This document shows, one piece after another, positions 1 through 4,960 of a stretch of DNA of 6,513 nucleotides. The position numbers were made by a program, and so were the translations under genes. The notes below the pieces were generated by a model. It searched no databases. It had not been told where the DNA came from and saw nothing but the letters and a program-made list of their open reading frames with translations. This DNA is from Veillonella sp. (GTDB lineage: Bacteria > Bacillota > Negativicutes > Veillonellales > Veillonellaceae), in the NCBI GenBank assembly GCA_019419725.1, contig DXZL01000079.1, forward strand, positions 1-6,513. The letters are read 5' to 3'. The first letter of the stretch is position 1; the number at the start of each line of letters is the position of its first letter.

Positions 1-10
1 TCGTAATTCG

Positions 11-46
11 AAGAAACTCATTTCTGTGTAGGAATGAGTTTCTTTT
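11..46 (+). terminator. Probable intrinsic terminator (or attenuator) upstream of lon
   Basis: Arms at 11-22 and 33-44 are perfect 12-base inverted repeats. The stem can extend inward by a T-G and a C-G pair (23-24 with 31-32), leaving a 6-base loop at 25-30. If the outer A-T pairs open, the stem is GAAACTCATT with AATGAGTTTC, followed by TTTT at 43-46. That is the form of a Rho-independent terminator. It most likely ends the gene to the left of the window; a TAA at 4-6 could be that gene's stop, but too little is present to tell. It ends only 25 bases before the lon start codon, so it may also act as a leaky attenuator for the operon. Confidence 0.72.
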
Positions 47-62
47 CATAATATAAATACCT

Positions 63-67
63 GGAGG
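63..67 (+). promoter_or_regulatory. Ribosome binding site of lon
   Basis: A GGAGG core lies 4 bases before the ATG at 72. The reading frame has a stop (TAA at 54-56) just upstream and no other start between, so this site fixes the lon start. Confidence 0.85.
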
Positions 68-71
68 AAGT

Positions 72-2381
72 ATGAATTTACTCGAAGTTGGGATTCCAAC
101 TGTACCTCTTAGAGGCATGGTTGTATACCCGAATATCGTGATTCACCTCGATATCGGTCGAGACAAATCCATTAAAGCGGTAGAAGCCGCAATGAACGAG
201 GATCGCATTTTAGCAGTTGTCAGCCAAAAGGATGATGCTGTTGATGCACCAACTGTTCATGACTTAGCCCAAATGGGTACATTAGTAAAAATTAAGCAAA
301 TGTTACGCTTACCAGGTGGTATTGTACGTGTTCTTGTAGAGGGCATTACACGTATTTGCGTAATGAATATTACAAGTATGGATCCGTACTATGTAGGGGA
401 CTACGAACGTGTAGCTTCCGAATTTGAAGACGATGTTGAGCTAGAAGCATATCGTCGTTTGGTTCAGTCTAAATTCGGCGAATGGGCTGAAGAGGCTAAA
501 TCTGTTACAGATGAAGGCGTTACACGCGTAATGGAGTTACGCGACCCATGTGAATTGGCTGATCAAGTTGCGTTCTTATTGCCTATTAATAACACTAAAC
601 GCCAAGAGTTACTTGAAGAATTATCTGTAGCTCGTCGTTTAAATATGATTGTAGGCATTTTGAATATGGAATTACAAATCTCTGATTTGGAAAACTCCAT
701 TAATAATCAAGTACGTCAATCTATGGAAAAAGCGCAAAAAGAATATTTCTTACGCGAAAAAATTCGTGTTATCCATGATGAATTGGGTGACAAAGGGGAT
801 CCAGAGGAAGAAGCTGAAGAGTTACGTGTTAAATTAAAAGCACTTAACCTTAGCGAAGATGTACATGAACGTATCGATAAAGAAATTTCTCGTTATAGCC
901 GCATGCCACAATTGATGCCAGAAGCAACAATTTTGCGCAATTACCTAGATTGGGTATTGGCGTTACCTTGGAATGAATTAACTGAGGATCGCTTGGATAT
1001 CAAGGAAGCTCATGCAATGCTTGAAGCGGATCATTATGGCCTTGAAAAGGTAAAGAAACGGATTCTTGAATTCTTAGCTGTTCGTAAGTTAACTGGTAAG
1101 AATAGTGGTTCTATTCTTTGCTTAGTAGGCCCGCCAGGGGTTGGTAAAACATCCTTGGCTACGTCTATCGCTAAAGCGATGAACCGCAAGTTCATCCGTG
1201 CATCCTTAGGTGGTGTTCGCGATGAAGCTGAAATTCGCGGTCATCGTCGTACGTATATTGGCGCATTGCCTGGTCGTATGATTCAAGGTCTTAAGAATGT
1301 AGGCACTAAGAATCCTGTATTCTTATTGGATGAAATTGATAAATTAGCATCTGACTATAAAGGGGATCCATCCTCTGCATTATTGGAGGTATTGGATCCA
1401 GAACAAAATAGTACATTTAGCGATCACTTTATTGAAGTGCCATTCGATTTCTCTGAAGTATTCTGGATTACAACGGCTAACGTTGCATCCAATATTCCTG
1501 GTCCTTTGCTTGACCGTATGGAAATCATCGAGTTATCTAGCTATATGGAACAAGAGAAGTTAGAGATTGCTAAGCGCTATTTAGTACCTAAACAAATCAA
1601 GAAAAATGGCCTTGAAGATTACAAGGTTAAATTATCTGATGCTGTGTTGAGAAAAGTAATTTCCGAATATACTCGCGAAGCTGGTGTTCGTACCTTAGAG
1701 AAGACAATTGCTAAGATTTGTCGTAAAATTGCTTATAAAGTCGTTGAAGAAGGTGGAGATGCACCGAAAGTAACGACAAAAAATCTTCACGAATTCTTGG
1801 GTGCTCCAATCTTTGTTGACCAAGAGCGTGAAAAGAAACCGCAAATTGGCTATGTAAATGGTTTAGCGTGGACTTCTGTAGGTGGCGTTGTATTGCCATG
1901 TGAAGCAACTACTATGAATGGTACAGGTAAACTTGCATTAACTGGTAGCTTAGGTAAGGTTATGCAAGAGTCTGGTCAAGCTGCCATGAGCTATATTCGC
2001 CACAATGCAAAAGCCTTAAAAATCGAAGACGATTTCTATAAGAAACTCGATATTCACGTTCACTTGCCTGAAGGTGCAACACCTAAGGATGGCCCTTCTG
2101 CAGGTATTACAATGACATTGGCTATGGTATCTATCTTAACAAACCGCAAGGTTCGTTCTGATATTGCCATGACTGGTGAAATTACATTGCGTGGCCGTGT
2201 ATTACCAATCGGCGGTTTAAAAGAAAAGTTATTAGCAGCCTTGTCTAATGGCATTAAAGAAGTATTGATTCCGAAAGGCAATGAAAAGGATATTGCAGAA
2301 TTGCCTGACATTGTAAAAGAAGGTCTCATTATTACGCCAGTTAAGACAATGGATGAAGTATTAGCAAAGGCACTTGTGTAA
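72..2381 (+). CDS. lon: ATP-dependent protease Lon (LonA type, S16 family)
   Basis: Cytoplasmic AAA+ serine protease that unfolds and degrades misfolded proteins and selected regulators; the family forms hexamers. Three parts are visible. The N-terminal LON substrate-binding domain spans about residues 6-200, followed by a helical linker (about 200-300). The AAA+ module has Walker A GPPGVGKT at 353-360, Walker B FLLDEIDK at 417-424, a sensor-1 Asn near 470 and a probable arginine finger at R482. The C-terminal protease domain (about 590-769) has catalytic Ser676 in PKDGPSAG and Lys719 in GGLKEK, the same 43-residue spacing as S679/K722 of E. coli Lon. The 769-residue length matches soluble LonA (about 770-785), and there are no membrane segments, which excludes LonB. 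No CIRCE or CtsR-like operator is evident upstream. The stop codon overlaps the next start by one base. The gene appears intact. Confidence 0.98.
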   Translation: MNLLEVGIPTVPLRGMVVYPNIVIHLDIGRDKSIKAVEAAMNEDRILAVVSQKDDAVDAPTVHDLAQMGTLVKIKQMLRLPGGIVRVLVEGITRICVMNITSMDPYYVGDYERVASEFEDDVELEAYRRLVQSKFGEWAEEAKSVTDEGVTRVMELRDPCELADQVAFLLPINNTKRQELLEELSVARRLNMIVGILNMELQISDLENSINNQVRQSMEKAQKEYFLREKIRVIHDELGDKGDPEEEAEELRVKLKALNLSEDVHERIDKEISRYSRMPQLMPEATILRNYLDWVLALPWNELTEDRLDIKEAHAMLEADHYGLEKVKKRILEFLAVRKLTGKNSGSILCLVGPPGVGKTSLATSIAKAMNRKFIRASLGGVRDEAEIRGHRRTYIGALPGRMIQGLKNVGTKNPVFLLDEIDKLASDYKGDPSSALLEVLDPEQNSTFSDHFIEVPFDFSEVFWITTANVASNIPGPLLDRMEIIELSSYMEQEKLEIAKRYLVPKQIKKNGLEDYKVKLSDAVLRKVISEYTREAGVRTLEKTIAKICRKIAYKVVEEGGDAPKVTTKNLHEFLGAPIFVDQEREKKPQIGYVNGLAWTSVGGVVLPCEATTMNGTGKLALTGSLGKVMQESGQAAMSYIRHNAKALKIEDDFYKKLDIHVHLPEGATPKDGPSAGITMTLAMVSILTNRKVRSDIAMTGEITLRGRVLPIGGLKEKLLAALSNGIKEVLIPKGNEKDIAELPDIVKEGLIITPVKTMDEVLAKALV

Positions 2382-3079
2382 TGCAAAAAAAGAAAAAATC
2401 CACTAAACAAATGGGCCCAAAACCACAATATACACGAAAAGAACCGAAGGGGCCTCGTATTATAGCAGCAAAATATAATACTTCCTGTGTGAAGGCGGAT
2501 CAATATCCTGAAGGGGATACTGTAGAAATTGCTTTCATCGGACGCTCTAATGTGGGCAAATCTTCGTTGATTAACTCGTTATGTAATTATCGTGGGTTAG
2601 CTCTCGTTAGTGGCCAACCAGGTAAGACTAAGACAATTAACTACTTTGATATTGAATCAAAAGAGGATATTTCTGAAACAGAGGAACGCAGATATAATTG
2701 GTTCCTCGTTGACCTTCCTGGCTATGGTTTTGCAAAGACAAATAAAGGAAACCGCAATTTGTGGTCTTCCTTTATTGCCGATTATATTTTACATTCTGAA
2801 CGATTGATGTTGTTATGTTTACTAATTGATGGTCGTCATCCAGAGATGCCTATTGATAAGGTGGCTTATGACTGGCTCGTTGAAGCTGGTGTACCATTAC
2901 AAATCGTAGTGACTAAGGTCGATAAATTAACAGCTAAAGAAAAATCTGCTAATTTAGCGATTATTAAAGAAATGTATCCCACTGCAACGCCGCCAATTCT
3001 GTATAGCTCTTTGAAGCATACAGGCCGTGAGCTTTTACAACAACGCATCAATAAAGTTCTAGTAGGAGATGAAGCATGA
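2381..3079 (+). CDS. ysxC: Ribosome biogenesis GTP-binding protein YsxC/YihA (EngB)
   Basis: TrmE-Era-EngA-like GTPase needed for late assembly of the 50S ribosomal subunit. All GTPase motifs are present: G1 GRSNVGKS at 54-61, G2 region PGKTKT at 80-85, G3 DLPG at 111-114, G4 TKVD at 178-181, and G5 around the serines of YSSLK at 208-212. At 232 residues it exceeds the B. subtilis protein (about 195). The surplus is a basic N-terminal tail (about 10 Lys/Arg in the first 26 residues) and about 12 extra acidic/polar residues at roughly 92-106, between G2 and G3. The ATG at 2381 shares its A with the lon stop (TAATG). Only a weak AAAGG lies 10 bases upstream, so translation probably depends on reinitiation by ribosomes leaving lon. 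A second in-frame ATG at 2411 has no ribosome binding site and would remove only ten residues. The lon-ysxC pair is also known from Bacillus. Confidence 0.95.
   Translation: MQKKKKSTKQMGPKPQYTRKEPKGPRIIAAKYNTSCVKADQYPEGDTVEIAFIGRSNVGKSSLINSLCNYRGLALVSGQPGKTKTINYFDIESKEDISETEERRYNWFLVDLPGYGFAKTNKGNRNLWSSFIADYILHSERLMLLCLLIDGRHPEMPIDKVAYDWLVEAGVPLQIVVTKVDKLTAKEKSANLAIIKEMYPTATPPILYSSLKHTGRELLQQRINKVLVGDEA
3064..3068 (+). promoter_or_regulatory. Ribosome binding site of the polyprenyl synthase gene
   Basis: An AGGAG core inside the last codons of ysxC lies 7 bases before the ATG at 3076. This supports the ATGA overlap start. Confidence 0.8.
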
Positions 3080-4047
3080 GTCAAACCAATGAATTAGAGA
3101 TTATGGAACGCATTGCTCTAGATTTAGAGGGTGTGGAAGAGTCTCTTGCATCATCTTTTAATACAGGTGCAGAAGACTTTAATGCACTGATTCGACCATT
3201 ATCTGCTGCAGGTGGCAAGCGCTTGCGCGCGCAATTATGTTTATTGATTGCTAATGCAGGTACATCTGTAGAACGTCAGCGTATTAGAATTGCTGAAGCC
3301 GTAGAGATGCTTCATTTAGCGACTTTGATTCACGATGATGTATTAGATCAAGCAGAGATTCGTCGAGGCGAAGAAACGATACATATGCATAAAGGAAATA
3401 AGGTAGCTATTCTTAGTGGTGATTACTTGTTTGCTAAAGCATTCCAAATTGTATCTGAAATGCCTAATATGAAATATTTGCAGATTTTTTCTCATATCAT
3501 TACTTGTCTTGTGGAAGGCGAGTTTATGCAGATGGAAGATGTGTATCGCATCGATCAAGGGATTGAGCGCTATATGACTAAGACCCAAAAGAAAACAGCT
3601 GACTTTATGGAAGGCTGTATGGAACTTGGTGGCCTATTAGGGGGCTGGAGCGAATCTGAAATCGTTGAGTTGAAAAAATATGGTCATGCTCTGGGCATGG
3701 CATTCCAAATTACTGATGATATTATGGATTATCGTGAAACAACAGCGACGACTGGTAAACCCGTGGGGAATGATCTTCGCGAAGGTTTATTGACATATCC
3801 GTTGTTAAGTATCGTTAATGATGATAATAAAGATAAATTGCTTGAGGATATTAAAGCCTTGAATAATGGCGGCGATGAGCAGGCTATTATCGACTATGTT
3901 ATCGGTCAAGGCGGTATTGATAATACATTAGCTGTAGCTGATCAATATTGCAAAGATGCTTTGGCAGCACTCGACGCTGTTCGTGATTTCCCAGGCAAGG
4001 AATTCCTTGTGATGGCGGTAGAGAATTTAGCTGATAGAAAGGTATAA
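3076..4047 (+). CDS. Trans polyprenyl diphosphate synthase, long-chain type (HepT/IspB-like)
   Basis: Extends an allylic diphosphate by successive condensation with isopentenyl diphosphate, giving an all-trans polyprenyl diphosphate, typically the side chain of menaquinone. The 323 residues show the full family set: GGKRLR at 46-51, first aspartate-rich motif DDVLD at 87-91 followed by RRG at 96-98, and second aspartate-rich motif DDIMD at 214-218, followed by GKPVGNDL at 227-234. The residue five places before the first motif is a small Ala (A82 in LATLIHDDVLD). Bulky aromatics there restrict short-chain enzymes, so a chain of C30 or longer is likely, but the exact length cannot be read. Length and the C-terminal LADRKV end resemble HepT component II and IspB. 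No small partner subunit (HepS) is encoded next to it, so a homodimer is plausible. Its start overlaps the ysxC stop by four bases, and tatC follows after one base, implying co-translation. A farnesyl/geranylgeranyl synthase is a less likely alternative. Confidence 0.9.
   Translation: MSQTNELEIMERIALDLEGVEESLASSFNTGAEDFNALIRPLSAAGGKRLRAQLCLLIANAGTSVERQRIRIAEAVEMLHLATLIHDDVLDQAEIRRGEETIHMHKGNKVAILSGDYLFAKAFQIVSEMPNMKYLQIFSHIITCLVEGEFMQMEDVYRIDQGIERYMTKTQKKTADFMEGCMELGGLLGGWSESEIVELKKYGHALGMAFQITDDIMDYRETTATTGKPVGNDLREGLLTYPLLSIVNDDNKDKLLEDIKALNNGGDEQAIIDYVIGQGGIDNTLAVADQYCKDALAALDAVRDFPGKEFLVMAVENLADRKV
4037..4042 (+). promoter_or_regulatory. Ribosome binding site of tatC (supports the long start)
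   Basis: GAAAGG sits in the last codons of the prenyl synthase gene, 6 bases before the ATG at 4049. The later in-frame ATGs at 4223, 4235 and 4238 lack a comparable purine-rich site at good spacing, which favours the version with the N-terminal extension. Confidence 0.65.
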
Positions 4048-4048
4048 T

Positions 4049-4939
4049 ATGGAACCATTCGAACCAAAAGCGGACTTCGAATATCCCATACAAAAACCTT
4101 CTTTTGATAGTGTAGTTCGTCAAAAGCGTCGCGAAGCCAAATTAAAGGCTGAACAAGAACAGTATAAGGTGGTAAAACAACAGGTTCCTGAGGAACCTGA
4201 GGACGAGCCAATTTATACTGAGATGGAACAGAAAATGATGGACGAGGCGAGGGAAATATCCCTTGTAGGCCATCTATCTGAATTGCGAAAGCGCCTTATT
4301 ATAATGGCTGTTGCAGTAGTCATAGGAACATGTATTTCTTATTATTATGTAGACTTCTTATTGGAAATACTCCTAAAGCCAGCTGGTAAGCTCTATTATA
4401 TGAAACCGACTGAGGCCTTCTTTACCTATATGAAGGTGTCCATAGTAGGTGGTCTTATTATAGGAGCGCCTATTATATTGCATCAAATCTGGCTATTTGT
4501 TAAGCCCGCCCTTACGGTGCGAGAAAAACAGCTATCTAACTGGATTTTACCAGTTGCAATAGGCCTATTTGGCATAGGTATTGTGTTTTCTTATTTCCTT
4601 GTACTACCAGCAGCCGTTAAGTTCTTTATGGGCTTTGCTACAGACGAATTACAACCGTTATTTTCCATCGGTCAGTACATGGACTTTGTATTGTCCTTTG
4701 TTCTACCCTTTGGATTTATCTTTGAGTTGCCGTTGATTTTAATCATCTTGGGATATTTCAACTTAATTACATCACGTTTTTTAAAAACGAAACGTAAGAT
4801 ATTTATTCTTATATCCTTTATCATAGGTGCTGTCATTTCACCAACACCGGATATGTTCTCTCAAACGATGATTGCATTGCCTATGATATTGCTATATGAA
4901 ACGAGCCTATTTGTATTGGCTAAGATTATGAAGCGCTAA
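4049..4939 (+). CDS. tatC: Sec-independent (Tat) protein translocase subunit TatC, N-terminally extended
   Basis: Inner-membrane receptor of the twin-arginine pathway, which exports folded proteins and recognises their signal peptides. The core begins near residue 71 with HLSELRKRL (75-83). E78 corresponds to the conserved first-loop Glu (E15 in E. coli), and F150 with E159 to the signal-peptide contacts F94/E103. ISPTPDMFSQ (263-272) is the conserved stretch before the last helix. Six membrane segments can be placed: about 82-102, 126-148, 164-190, 211-236, and two short ones near 250-264 and 272-290. E226 sits in the conserved FELPL of helix 4. Typical TatC has 240-260 residues; the excess here is a hydrophilic N-terminal region of about 70 residues. 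It has a Lys/Arg/Glu/Gln-rich stretch likely to be helical (about 20-46), then an acidic proline-rich piece (47-70). By known topology it should lie in the cytoplasm. No tatA/tatB gene is adjacent. Confidence 0.95.
   Translation: MEPFEPKADFEYPIQKPSFDSVVRQKRREAKLKAEQEQYKVVKQQVPEEPEDEPIYTEMEQKMMDEAREISLVGHLSELRKRLIIMAVAVVIGTCISYYYVDFLLEILLKPAGKLYYMKPTEAFFTYMKVSIVGGLIIGAPIILHQIWLFVKPALTVREKQLSNWILPVAIGLFGIGIVFSYFLVLPAAVKFFMGFATDELQPLFSIGQYMDFVLSFVLPFGFIFELPLILIILGYFNLITSRFLKTKRKIFILISFIIGAVISPTPDMFSQTMIALPMILLYETSLFVLAKIMKR
4181..4204 (+). repeat. Perfect palindrome overlapping a 9-base tandem repeat inside tatC
   Basis: Bases 4181-4189 and 4191-4199 are perfect 9-base inverted arms around a single central base. 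As RNA this gives an 8-pair stem with a TGA loop. Bases 4187-4195 (CCTGAGGAA) and 4196-4204 (CCTGAGGAC) are direct repeats with one difference. They encode PEE and PED in the acidic part of the TatC extension. The two patterns share bases, so one partly explains the other. No T-run follows, so it is not a terminator. Confidence 0.6.
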
Positions 4940-4950
4940 GGAGTTTATTT

Positions 4951-4956
4951 AGGAGG
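4951..4956 (+). promoter_or_regulatory. Ribosome binding site of valS
   Basis: A full AGGAGG lies 4 bases before the ATG at 4961, in the 21-base gap after tatC. A second purine run, TAAGGAG at 4937-4943, overlaps the tatC stop but is too far from the start (17 bases) to be the main site. Confidence 0.88.
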
Positions 4957-4960
4957 AACG

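Noticed and set aside
2060..2503. Minus-strand open frame of 147 codons across the end of lon and start of ysxC
   Set aside because: It lies opposite two clearly conserved coding regions, has no ribosome binding site I can see and no recognisable domain; it is a by-product of their codon use.
2610..2807. Plus-strand 65-codon frame within ysxC
   Set aside because: Overlaps the G2-G3 region of ysxC in another phase; no family resemblance.
3216..3234. Nested palindromes CAAGCGCTTG (3216-3225) and TTGCGCGCGCAA (3223-3234)
   Set aside because: They fall on the conserved GGKRLRAQ codons, where Arg and Leu codon choice easily gives GCGC runs; no sign of function.
3790..3819. TTGACA with GTTAAT 18 bases later, a possible internal promoter upstream of tatC
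   Set aside because: The -10 matches only 4 of 6 bases, and the TTGACA encodes conserved LLTYP in the prenyl synthase; not strong enough to call.
3942..4211. Overlapping minus-strand frames across the prenyl synthase/tatC junction
   Set aside because: Antisense to two real genes and without start signals; chance frames.
4872..4900. TTGCAT and TATATG strings in the 3' end of tatC as a valS promoter
   Set aside because: The spacer is 15 bases and both hexamers match poorly; it encodes conserved TatC residues.
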